In this document: piece after piece, positions 35,866 to 43,452 of the stretch
Layout of the letters: the number at the start of each line of letters is the position of its first letter
How positions within the stretch are numbered: position 1 is the first letter of the stretch
DNA from: Clostridia bacterium
Lineage (GTDB): Bacteria > Bacillota > Clostridia > Oscillospirales > CAG-272
Assembly: GCA_017398595.1 (NCBI GenBank)
Contig: JAFQFR010000045.1
Coordinates: forward strand, 1 to 53,970
DNA length: 53,970 nt
Reading direction: 5' to 3'
Program-made: the position numbers and the translations under genes
The notes under the pieces: generated by a model
What the model was told of the DNA's origin: nothing
The model's input: the letters and a program-made list of their open reading frames with translations, nothing else
The model's database searches: none

Positions 35866-37791
35866 TCAGCGGCCTTTTTTGACATTCTTTTGCGGCTTTT
35901 TGCCCTTTTGCACGGGCTTCTTTTTGTCAAACGGCTTTCCGCTTTTGCCCTTTGCCGTCTGCGGCTTTTTGCCGCCGCGGTTTTGCGGCTGCTGCGGTGC
36001 CTTTCTCGGGCGAATCAGACAGTTCTCGCCATAGCCGATCAGATCGGTTCTGCCGCACTTTTCGAGTGCTTCGACCACGAGATCATAGTTCTGCGGGCGG
36101 TTATACTGGAGCAGCGCACGCTGGAGCTGCTTTTCGTGATAGTCGGTGGCGACATAGACCTTTTTGCCGTCGAGCGGATTGATGCCCGTGTAATACATGA
36201 CCGTGGACGGCGTACCCGGCGTGGGATAGTAATCCTGCACCTGCTCTGGCGCATATCCCGAGCGCTTCAGGCAGAGCGCAAGCTCGACCGCGCTCTCGAG
36301 CGTGGAACCCGGGTGGCTGGACATGAGGTACGGCACAAGGTACTGCTCAAGACCGCACTCGGCGGAGAGAGCGAAGTACTTTTTGCGGAACTTTTCGTAC
36401 ACGTCAAACGACGGCTTGCCCATGGCGCGCAGTACGCGGTCGTCACAGTGCTCGGGCGCGACTTTGAGCTGTCCGCTGACATGGTCGCGCACCAGCTTGC
36501 GAAAGAACGTATCGTCCTTATCGGCAAGCAGGTAGTCAAAACGAATGCCCGAGCGGATAAAGACCTTTTTGACCTTCGGTAGTGCTTCGACCGCTTCGAG
36601 CAGCTCGATATACTCGCTGTGATCGGCAACGAGGTTCTTGCAGGGCGTGGGTGCAAGGCATTTTCTGCCCGCGCAGACGCCGTCGGTAAGCTGCTTTTTG
36701 CACGCACCGTAGCGGAAGTTGGCGGTCGGACCGCCGACATCGTGGATATATCCCTTAAAATCGGGCATCTCGGTGATGATCTTCGCCTCGCGCACGACCG
36801 ATTCAATGCTGCGCGAACGCACGGTGCGCCCCTGATGGAACGCCAGCGCGCAGAAGTTACAGCCGCCGAAGCAGCCGCGGTTATGCGTGATGGAGAAGCG
36901 CACTTCTTTTATCGCGGGCACGCCGCCGTCCTTTTCGTACATCGGGTGATAGGTGCGCATATAGGGCAGCGCATACACGCGGTCGAGCTCCTCGCGCTCG
37001 AGCGGGGGCATCGGCGGATTCTGCACCAGGATCTTGTCGCCGTAGCGTTCGAGCACGGCTTTGCCGTAGATGGCATCCTGGTTGCGATACTGGATGCCGT
37101 ACGCCTCGGCATACGCGCGCTTGTCGGTTTTCAGCTCGTCATAGTCAAAGGTCTCGACGGCGGGATAGTGCAACTTTTCTCCCTCTTTGACAAGGAACAC
37201 CGTGCCACGCACGTCGCGGATCTTCTTGACGGGGACTCCGCGATCCAGCAGTGCGGCAAGGCGCAGCAGAATGTTTTCGCCCATGCCGTAGGTGAGGATG
37301 TCGGCGCGGCTGTCCACTAAGATCGAGCGGCGCACCTTGTTGTCCCAATAGTCGTAGTGCGCAAAGCGGCGCAGCGACGCTTCAAGGCCACCCAGGATGA
37401 TCGGCACATCGCCGTACGCCTCGCGGATGCGGTTGGAATAGACGATGCAGGCGCGGTCGGGGCGTCTCCCTGCCTTGCCGCCGGGCGAATAGTAGTCGTC
37501 CGAGCGCTTTTTCTTTGCCGCGGTGTAGTGCGCGACCATCGAGTCGATGTTGCCCGCGCTGACCAGAAAGCCGAGACGCGGACGTCCGAATTCCTTGAAT
37601 GCTTCACAGCTCTTATAATCGGGCTGCGCCAAAAAGCCGATGCGGTATCCCGCGTCCTCGAGCACGCGCGTGATGATCGCCGCGCCGAAGGACGGATGAT
37701 CGACATACGCGTCGCCGCTGACGTAGACGAAGTCCACCTCGCCCCAGCCCCGCGCTTCCATTTCCTTTTTATTTACAGGTAAAAATTCCAT
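35866..37791 (-). CDS. ygiQ: YgiQ family radical SAM protein
   Basis: 641 aa. MEFLPVNKKEMEARGW and VSGDAYVDHPSFG at the N-terminus (cobalamin-binding-like domain), then the 4Fe-4S motif CFGGCNFCAL, and QDYYPTPGTPST late in the protein are family marks. Function unknown. The C-terminal 50 residues are strongly basic and Gln/Lys/Pro rich. The start has no Shine-Dalgarno, and the infB terminator ends about 9 nt before it. Confidence 0.93.
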   Translation of the reverse strand: MEFLPVNKKEMEARGWGEVDFVYVSGDAYVDHPSFGAAIITRVLEDAGYRIGFLAQPDYKSCEAFKEFGRPRLGFLVSAGNIDSMVAHYTAAKKKRSDDYYSPGGKAGRRPDRACIVYSNRIREAYGDVPIILGGLEASLRRFAHYDYWDNKVRRSILVDSRADILTYGMGENILLRLAALLDRGVPVKKIRDVRGTVFLVKEGEKLHYPAVETFDYDELKTDKRAYAEAYGIQYRNQDAIYGKAVLERYGDKILVQNPPMPPLEREELDRVYALPYMRTYHPMYEKDGGVPAIKEVRFSITHNRGCFGGCNFCALAFHQGRTVRSRSIESVVREAKIITEMPDFKGYIHDVGGPTANFRYGACKKQLTDGVCAGRKCLAPTPCKNLVADHSEYIELLEAVEALPKVKKVFIRSGIRFDYLLADKDDTFFRKLVRDHVSGQLKVAPEHCDDRVLRAMGKPSFDVYEKFRKKYFALSAECGLEQYLVPYLMSSHPGSTLESAVELALCLKRSGYAPEQVQDYYPTPGTPSTVMYYTGINPLDGKKVYVATDYHEKQLQRALLQYNRPQNYDLVVEALEKCGRTDLIGYGENCLIRPRKAPQQPQNRGGKKPQTAKGKSGKPFDKKKPVQKGKKPQKNVKKGR

Positions 37792-37800
37792 ACTTTTAAC

Positions 37801-37832
37801 AAAAAGGGGAAACTTGTATAAGTTTCCCCTTT
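37801..37832 (-). terminator. Terminator of the rimP-nusA-infB operon
   Basis: AAAGGGGAAACTT pairs with AAGTTTCCCCTTT. On the minus strand it continues as TTTTTG and ends about 9 nt before the ygiQ ATG. Confidence 0.9.
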
Positions 37833-37851
37833 CCTTTCAAAAATCAATCTC

Positions 37852-37961
37852 GTTTTTCGGGCGGGTTTCCCGACCGAAAAACTCCTTAAAGGCTCGGCGG
37901 CGGTGGAGCCGCGCGCGAGCGAACGAGCCTCACCACTTCAAAATGCTTGCATTTTGAAGTG
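37852..37961 (-). repeat. Three-stem intergenic element, copy F (divergent sequence, same fold)
   Basis: Begins 5 nt after the infB stop. Stem 1: CACTTCAAAATGC with GCATTTTGAAGTG. Stem 2 base: AGGCTCG/CGAGCCT. Linker TAAGGAG is unchanged. Stem 3: GTTTTTCGG (37852-37860) with CCGAAAAAC (37874-37882) and inner CGGG/CCCG. Nearly every stem base differs from copies B-D, but pairing is kept. Confidence 0.85.
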
Positions 37962-37966
37962 AAGCG

Positions 37967-40807
37967 TCAGCGTTCTACTTCTTCCATGATGAAGGCTTCG
38001 AGAACGTCGCCTTCCTTGATGTCGTTGAAGCGCTCGAGACCTACACCGCACTCATAGCCTGCGGCAACCTCGCGCACGTCGTCTTTGAAGCGACGCAGAG
38101 AGGAGATCTTATCCTCGAATACAACGATACCGTCACGAATAACGCGGATCTGCGCATTTCTCGTGATCTTACCGTCCTGTACATACGAACCTGCGATGGT
38201 GCCGACGCTGGGCACGCGGATGGTCTGACGAACCTCGGCATGACCGAGCAGTGCCTCACGGAACTTGGGCGCCAGCATACCCTTCATTGCAGCTTCGATC
38301 TCTTCGATGCACTCGTAGATGACGCGGTAGGTACGCACGTCAACGCCTTGGCGCTCTGCGGCATCCAGTGCGCTTCTGTCGGGACGGACGTTGAAGCCGA
38401 CGATGATCGCGCCCGATGCGGCTGCGAGCATAACGTCGTTCTCGGTGATACCGCCGACCGCGCTGTGGATCACACTGACCTTGACTTCCTCATTGGAGAG
38501 CTTAACGAGCGACTGCTTGACAGCCTCAACAGAACCGTCTACGTCCGCCTTAACGACGATGTTCAGATCCTTGACGCCGTCCGAGATTCTCGAGAACAGA
38601 TCCTCGAGCGATGCGTTTGCATTCGCCTGGAACTTCTCGTTCTTTGCCTTGTCGAGACGCTGCTCCGCAAGGGTACGCGCCATTCTCTCATCCTCAACTG
38701 CGTTGAACTCATCACCCGCAACCGGTACGGAGTCAAGACCGATGATCTCAACCGGTACGGAAGGACCTGCGACCTGGATCTCCTGACCCTTGTCGTTGGT
38801 CATGGCACGGACGTGTCCGACCGAAGTGCCCGCGATGACGATGTCGCCCGCATGGAGCGTACCGTTCTGTACAAGCACGGTGGCAACGGGTCCGCGGCCC
38901 TTATCCAGCTTTGCCTCGATAACGATACCCTTTGCACGGCGGTTGGGATTTGCTTTCAGCTCCTTGACCTCGGCAACGAGCAGGACGTTTTCGAGCAGGT
39001 CGTTGATACCCATGCCGGTCACTGCAGAAACGGGAACGCAGATGACATCGCCGCCCCACTCCTCGGGAACCAGCTCATACTGGGTAAGACCGGTCATAAC
39101 ATTGTCGGGATTTGCCGTGGGCTTATCCATCTTGTTGATGGCTACGATGATCTCAATGCCCGCAGCCTTTGCGTGGTTGATCGCCTCTACCGTCTGCGGC
39201 ATGATGCCGTCGTCGGCTGCAACGACCAGGATCGCAATATCGGTTGCCTGCGCACCTCTTGCACGCATGGCGGTGAACGCCTCGTGACCGGGGGTGTCGA
39301 GGAAGGTAATATCTTTGCCATTGATGTTGACTCTGTATGCACCGATGTGCTGCGTGATACCGCCTGCCTCACCGTGTGTAACGTTGGTGTGGCGGATCGC
39401 GTCGAGCAGCGAGGTCTTACCGTGGTCAACGTGACCCATAACGCAGACGACGGGGTCACGCGGCAGCAACGTGTCTTCGCTGTCCTCTGCCTCGTCGAAG
39501 AGCTTCTCCTCGATGGTGACGACCACTTCTCTGGTAACCTTGGCGCCGAGCTCGTCGGCAACGAGGTACGCGGTATCAAAGTCTACGGTCTGGTTGAGCG
39601 TTGCCATAACGCCCATCATCATCAGTCGCTTGATGACCTCGGCAGCGGTGACCTTCAGTCTGGACGCCAGCTCCTGTACGGTGATCTCATCGGGCACCGT
39701 GATCTCGAGCTGCTTCTTGCGCGCCTTTTCGAGCTCCATCTTCTTGATGCGCTCGCGCTCTTTATCTTTCGCCTTGCTGTACTGACCGCGGGTGTCCTGC
39801 TTTTTCAGCTTCTGACGGTTGGAGCTGTTGTCCGAACCGTAGGAACCTGCGAGTACATCCAGCTTTTCATCGTATCTGGAGAGGTCGACCTCGGTGGTAC
39901 GCGTATCGACTACGCGCACGCTTCCGCGCGGCTTTGCGGGACCATCATTCGAGGAAACGCGCTGCATCTGGCTGATCGGTGCGGTAAACTTCTGCACCGT
40001 GCGACGCTCATTTCCCTCGTCCTTGTCAAATCCGCCTTTTCCGCCGCTCTGCGGACGCTTCTGTCCCTGCGGCTTCTTATTGTCGAAGTTCGGACGTCCG
40101 CCGCCGTTCTCAAACGGCTTGCGCTCGAAGCGGTCGCCGAAGTTTTTCGGCTGCTGTGCTGCGCCGCCCTGACCGAAGCGATCATTCTGCGGACGGTTGC
40201 CGCCGTTTTGCGGACGGTTGCCCTGACCGTAGCGATCTCCCTGCGGGCGGTCGTTTTGCGGGCGGCTTTGCGGACGGTCGCCCTGCGGGCGCGACTGCTG
40301 CTGCGCCTGTGCACGGGACTGTGCTGCCGCACGGGCTCTCTCCTCGATCGCCTGTGCTGCGCTCATCGCCTTCGCACGCGCCTTTGCCTGCGCCTCTGCT
40401 TTTTCCTTTGCCAGAGCATCCGCCTTTGCCTTTGCCTCGGCTGCGGCCTTTGCCTCTGCTTCTTCTTTTGCCTTAGCGGCAGCGGCAGCTTCTGCCTCTG
40501 CTTTCGCCTTGGCTGCGGCAGCCTCTGCCTCCGCTTTTGCGGCAGCCTCCGCCTTTACCTTTTCGGCAGCAGCCTTCTGCCCTTTCGTAACAATGACAAC
40601 ATCGCCGTCCAAGTAGGGGTCAAGGTTGCTGATCTGATTTTTCTTACTGAGGACGTCCATGACCAGACCGAATTCATCCGGATCAAGAGCAGCAGAAGAG
40701 GACTTGCCCTCGATTCCGCTGGCAGCGAGAATATCCGTGATATCCTTGCCCTTCATGCCGAGCTCCTTTGCCGACTGACTGATACGGTACTGTTGAAGTT
40801 GTGCCAT
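37967..40807 (-). CDS. infB: Translation initiation factor IF-2
   Basis: 946 aa. GTPase placing fMet-tRNA on the 30S subunit. A short IF2_N domain (about 1-55) is followed by an Ala/Glu/Lys-rich coil (about 75-165). A disordered Arg/Gln/Asn/Gly/Pro-rich stretch with repeats like RPQNDR and RPQGDR comes next (about 165-280), then a second IF2_N-type domain. G domain: [25 protein letters not shown]. Domains II-IV end near MEEVER. In most relatives ylxQ is directly upstream; here a 244-bp gap carrying copy D separates them. The ribosome site (CAGGTG) is weak. Confidence 0.97.
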   Translation of the reverse strand: MAQLQQYRISQSAKELGMKGKDITDILAASGIEGKSSSAALDPDEFGLVMDVLSKKNQISNLDPYLDGDVVIVTKGQKAAAEKVKAEAAAKAEAEAAAAKAKAEAEAAAAAKAKEEAEAKAAAEAKAKADALAKEKAEAQAKARAKAMSAAQAIEERARAAAQSRAQAQQQSRPQGDRPQSRPQNDRPQGDRYGQGNRPQNGGNRPQNDRFGQGGAAQQPKNFGDRFERKPFENGGGRPNFDNKKPQGQKRPQSGGKGGFDKDEGNERRTVQKFTAPISQMQRVSSNDGPAKPRGSVRVVDTRTTEVDLSRYDEKLDVLAGSYGSDNSSNRQKLKKQDTRGQYSKAKDKERERIKKMELEKARKKQLEITVPDEITVQELASRLKVTAAEVIKRLMMMGVMATLNQTVDFDTAYLVADELGAKVTREVVVTIEEKLFDEAEDSEDTLLPRDPVVCVMGHVDHGKTSLLDAIRHTNVTHGEAGGITQHIGAYRVNINGKDITFLDTPGHEAFTAMRARGAQATDIAILVVAADDGIMPQTVEAINHAKAAGIEIIVAINKMDKPTANPDNVMTGLTQYELVPEEWGGDVICVPVSAVTGMGINDLLENVLLVAEVKELKANPNRRAKGIVIEAKLDKGRGPVATVLVQNGTLHAGDIVIAGTSVGHVRAMTNDKGQEIQVAGPSVPVEIIGLDSVPVAGDEFNAVEDERMARTLAEQRLDKAKNEKFQANANASLEDLFSRISDGVKDLNIVVKADVDGSVEAVKQSLVKLSNEEVKVSVIHSAVGGITENDVMLAAASGAIIVGFNVRPDRSALDAAERQGVDVRTYRVIYECIEEIEAAMKGMLAPKFREALLGHAEVRQTIRVPSVGTIAGSYVQDGKITRNAQIRVIRDGIVVFEDKISSLRRFKDDVREVAAGYECGVGLERFNDIKEGDVLEAFIMEEVER

Positions 40808-40890
40808 TCGTTAAACACCTGCCTTGTGATTCCGGGGAATCGCAATGATCCTTTCTTCTTTCAAAATGCTGTGAAACTTCTATACTGAAT

Positions 40891-41002
40891 CTATCGAAAA
40901 ACCAAGGTTTTTCGATAGGAAAGGGGCGCAAGTCTCGCGAGTCGCTCACCGCGACCGCCCCTGTAAGGTGTTTTAAAGCCGGCACATGTCCGTCTTTAAA
41001 AC
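40891..41002 (+). repeat. Three-stem intergenic element, copy D (antisense within operon)
   Basis: Stem 1: 14-bp palindrome half CTATCGAAAAACC with GGTTTTTCGATAG (40891-40918). Stem 2 base: AGGGGCG/CGCCCCT (40922-40928, 40956-40962). The linker is TAAGGTG, one change from TAAGGAG. Stem 3: GTTTTAAAG/CTTTAAAAC (40970-41002). It points opposite to the rimP-infB operon and follows no plus-strand gene. The stem 2 and 3 sequence is nearly identical to copy B. Confidence 0.85.
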
Positions 41003-41051
41003 AAGATTTATTTTGAATTGCTTTTTCGACAAGTTGTATACTAAAGGACGG

Positions 41052-41393
41052 TTAATTGCCGCCGAGAATTTTTGTGATCGCGTCTGCAAAGCCGCGGTCG
41101 GTGATGCCCACCGCCGCCACTGCGCCGTATTTGCCGATGCTCTTGCCGAGCACCTCGGGAGTCACGTTTACGGCAAGCGCCGCGGTATCAACGCTCTTTG
41201 CCTTGTCGCACACGCGCTTGACCGAATTTTCCGCCGCGCCCGCCGCATACACGACCAGCGCCACGCGCCCCTCGCGGAGTGCGTCGCAGACGAGCGGTAC
41301 GCCCGCGATCAGCCGCCCTGCCTTTTTGCAGAGCCCGATCATTGAAAGCGCGCGCGCCCTCGGATCTCTTTGCATGTTCTGTTCGTTTTGCAT
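41052..41393 (-). CDS. L7Ae-like RNA-binding protein YlxQ
   Basis: 113 aa. L7Ae/L30e fold: KKAGRLIAGVPLVCDALR and VVYAAGAAENSVKRV match the kink-turn-binding family. Role probably in ribosome or RNA biology; not essential in B. subtilis. It follows ylxR by 14 nt in the nusA-infB operon. No signal or membrane segment. Confidence 0.9.
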   Translation of the reverse strand: MQNEQNMQRDPRARALSMIGLCKKAGRLIAGVPLVCDALREGRVALVVYAAGAAENSVKRVCDKAKSVDTAALAVNVTPEVLGKSIGKYGAVAAVGITDRGFADAITKILGGN

Positions 41394-41407
41394 ACCCGCA
41401 TCCCCTT

Positions 41408-41683
41408 TTATTCGACTTCGGCGATCGCCGTCTCCAGCGCATCATATACGCTCTCGGGGATCATCGTTTCGAGATTGCTCTCGAGACGGTGCGCCTTGCG
41501 CGCCGCACGCAGGCACTTGACGCTTCCTTTGCAGATATAGGCGCCGCGCCCCGCCGCACGACCGGTCTTATCCAGTGAGACCGTGCCGTCGGGCGCTTTC
41601 ACCACGCGCCAAAGGTCGCCTTTATCGCGCCGCTCATTGCAGCCGACGCATTTTCTCTGGGGGATTTTTCTGATCTTCTCCAC
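41408..41683 (-). CDS. YlxR (DUF448) RNA-binding protein
   Basis: 91 aa. KIPQRKCVGCNERRDKGDLWRVV and GRAAGRGAYIC are diagnostic. The GTG at 41683 is preferred: AAAGG lies 7 nt upstream and it matches the family N-terminus; the open frame extends back into nusA. Known members bind RNA and affect RNase P or global expression. Basic C-terminal half. Confidence 0.92.
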   Translation of the reverse strand: MEKIRKIPQRKCVGCNERRDKGDLWRVVKAPDGTVSLDKTGRAAGRGAYICKGSVKCLRAARKAHRLESNLETMIPESVYDALETAIAEVE

Positions 41684-41708
41684 AGAAATACCCTTTCCTT
41701 TATTTATG

Positions 41709-42731
41709 TTATGCCTTAATATCGATTCTGAAACCGGTGAGTCTTGCCGCGAGTCTTGCGTTCTGTCCCTCTTTGCCGATGGCAAGCGAGAGCTGATCGG
41801 GGTAAACGACTACGCGCGCGCTGCGCTCGGAATCGAGCTCGACCGAGCAGACCTCAGCGGGCGAAAGTGCCTCGCGGATGAACTCTGCTGCATCCTCGCT
41901 GTAGCGGACGATGTCGATCTTCTCACCGCGCAGCTCGTCAATGATCATGGCGATACGCGCGCCGCGGTTACCGATACATGCACCGATCGGATCGACGTTC
42001 TCGTCTCTCGACTCAACTGCGATCTTGGTGCGGCTGCCTGCCTCACGGGCGATCGCCTTGACCAGTACGGTGCCGTCTGCAATCTCGGGGATCTCGAGCT
42101 CAAACATGCGCTTGACAAGTCCCGGATGCTTTCTCGACAGCGTAACGATGTGACCGTGCGTTTCGCGGCTGACCTCGGTGATGTACACCTTTACGCGGTC
42201 GCCGACCTCGAAGGTCTCACCGGGGATCTGCTCGCTCTTGAGCAGCGTTGCATTGCTCGTGCCGGTGTCGAGAACGACATTGCCCGAGAGCTCATCGACC
42301 TTGATGACGGTCGCGGTGACGATCTCCTCGCGCTTGGACTCGTATTCCTTGACGATGTTTGCGCGCTCTGCCTCGCGGATACCCTGCACGATGACCTGCT
42401 TTGCGGTCAGCGCGGCAAGACGGCGAAGGTTCTTGGTCTTGATCTCGACTTCGCAAATGCCGCCGAGCTTATAGCGCTTGTTGATCTCCTGCGCCGCTGC
42501 CTCGGTGATCTGCGTATCGGGATCCTCGACTGCCTCTACGATCTCGAGCTGCTGGAACATCTTGACCGTCTTTTTCACGGAGTCGATCGCAACGCGCACA
42601 TTGGAGTTGCCGTTTTTGTCACGCTTGTACGCGCTGATGAGTGCCGCCTCGACCTTTTCGAGCATGTATTCCTTGGAGATTCCCTTTTCGCGTTCGATCA
42701 GATCCAGCGCCTCAAAAAATTCCGAATTCAT
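41709..42731 (-). CDS. nusA: Transcription termination/antitermination factor NusA
   Basis: 340 aa. N-terminal RNA-polymerase-binding domain (about 1-125; NSEFFEALDLIEREKG), S1 domain (about 130-200; GDRVKVYITEVSRE), two KH domains (DPIGACIGNRGARI; SLAIGKEGQNARLAARLTG). The C-terminal acidic repeats of proteobacterial NusA are absent, as usual in Bacillota. AAGGAAAA before ATG. Confidence 0.97.
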   Translation of the reverse strand: MNSEFFEALDLIEREKGISKEYMLEKVEAALISAYKRDKNGNSNVRVAIDSVKKTVKMFQQLEIVEAVEDPDTQITEAAAQEINKRYKLGGICEVEIKTKNLRRLAALTAKQVIVQGIREAERANIVKEYESKREEIVTATVIKVDELSGNVVLDTGTSNATLLKSEQIPGETFEVGDRVKVYITEVSRETHGHIVTLSRKHPGLVKRMFELEIPEIADGTVLVKAIAREAGSRTKIAVESRDENVDPIGACIGNRGARIAMIIDELRGEKIDIVRYSEDAAEFIREALSPAEVCSVELDSERSARVVVYPDQLSLAIGKEGQNARLAARLTGFRIDIKA

Positions 42732-42784
42732 TTTTCCTTTGTACCCAAGACGGCGCGCCGTCTTTCCTTTCTTATTCTACTGTC

Positions 42785-43279
42785 TTAAAAATCAAAAACC
42801 GTCGTCATGCGCGAGATCTTCTTATGCTCGATAGCATAGGTCTTCCCGTCGCATTCGATCGTTACAATGCCGTTTTCGATGCCGCCGAGGATGCCGCGGA
42901 TCGCCTTTTTGCCGTCGATGGGGGCAAACAGCTTTGCCTCGACCTCTTCGCCCGCCCATGCCTCGATATGCTCCGCAGTGCGCAGCACGCGCTCGATACC
43001 GGGAGAGGAGACCTCCAGATGGTAGGCGTTTTCGATGGGGTCGTGCTCGTCGATAACAGGATCGATCGCGCGGTGCACGGTCTCGCAGTCATCGATGGTG
43101 ATGCCGTCCTCACTGTCAATGGTGATGCGCAGATACCACTCGCTGCCTTCCTTGACATATTCGACGTCCCAGACATAATAGCCGAGCTGATTGATCACCG
43201 GCTGGACAAATGCCTGCACGGTCTCGGCGATGTTTTTTGCATTCTTCATCTTAATAACAAAGAAAGAGTGGCAAGCCAC
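42785..43279 (-). CDS. rimP: Ribosome maturation factor RimP
   Basis: 164 aa from a GTG at 43279, or 154 aa from ATG 43249. The GTG has AAGGAG 7 nt upstream, so I prefer it; the ATG lacks a site but gives a more typical N-terminus (MKNAKNIAETV). Core: YYVWDVEYVKEGSEWYLRI and the conserved VSSPGIERVL. It helps 30S assembly. The GTG lies inside a 9-bp perfect inverted repeat. First gene of the rimP-nusA-ylxR-ylxQ-infB operon. Confidence 0.93.
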   Translation of the reverse strand: MACHSFFVIKMKNAKNIAETVQAFVQPVINQLGYYVWDVEYVKEGSEWYLRITIDSEDGITIDDCETVHRAIDPVIDEHDPIENAYHLEVSSPGIERVLRTAEHIEAWAGEEVEAKLFAPIDGKKAIRGILGGIENGIVTIECDGKTYAIEHKKISRMTTVFDF

Positions 43280-43283
43280 TCTT
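43264..43283 (-). promoter_or_regulatory. Hairpin over the rimP start codon
   Basis: AAGAGTGGC-TT-GCCACTCTT on the minus strand: 9-bp perfect stem with 2 nt between arms. The GTG start is in the 5' arm and the Shine-Dalgarno AAGGAG is just outside. This could limit initiation. Not seen before other genes in the window. Confidence 0.6.
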
Positions 43284-43309
43284 ACTCTCCTTATCTTTCA
43301 TCATTCGTT

Positions 43310-43338
43310 AGTTTAGCATATTATAATAAAGAAATCAA
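43310..43338 (-). promoter_or_regulatory. Promoter of rimP-nusA-infB operon
   Basis: Minus-strand TTGATT (43333-43338), 17-nt spacer, TAAACT (43310-43315). Confidence 0.75.
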
Positions 43339-43388
43339 GAGTTTTTTCAAAATTTTGCCCGCTTTCGGAGCAATTTTATGCACTCCGC

Positions 43389-43417
43389 TTGATTTAACCG
43401 CCGCGATTTGATAGAAT
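43389..43417 (+). promoter_or_regulatory. Promoter of the GT4-CsaB fusion gene
   Basis: TTGATT (43389-43394), 17-nt spacer, TAGAAT (43412-43417), 35 nt before the ATG; divergent from the rimP promoter. Confidence 0.78.
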
Positions 43418-43452
43418 AATTTCAAAATACACAAATCCATCGGAGGCGCGGC

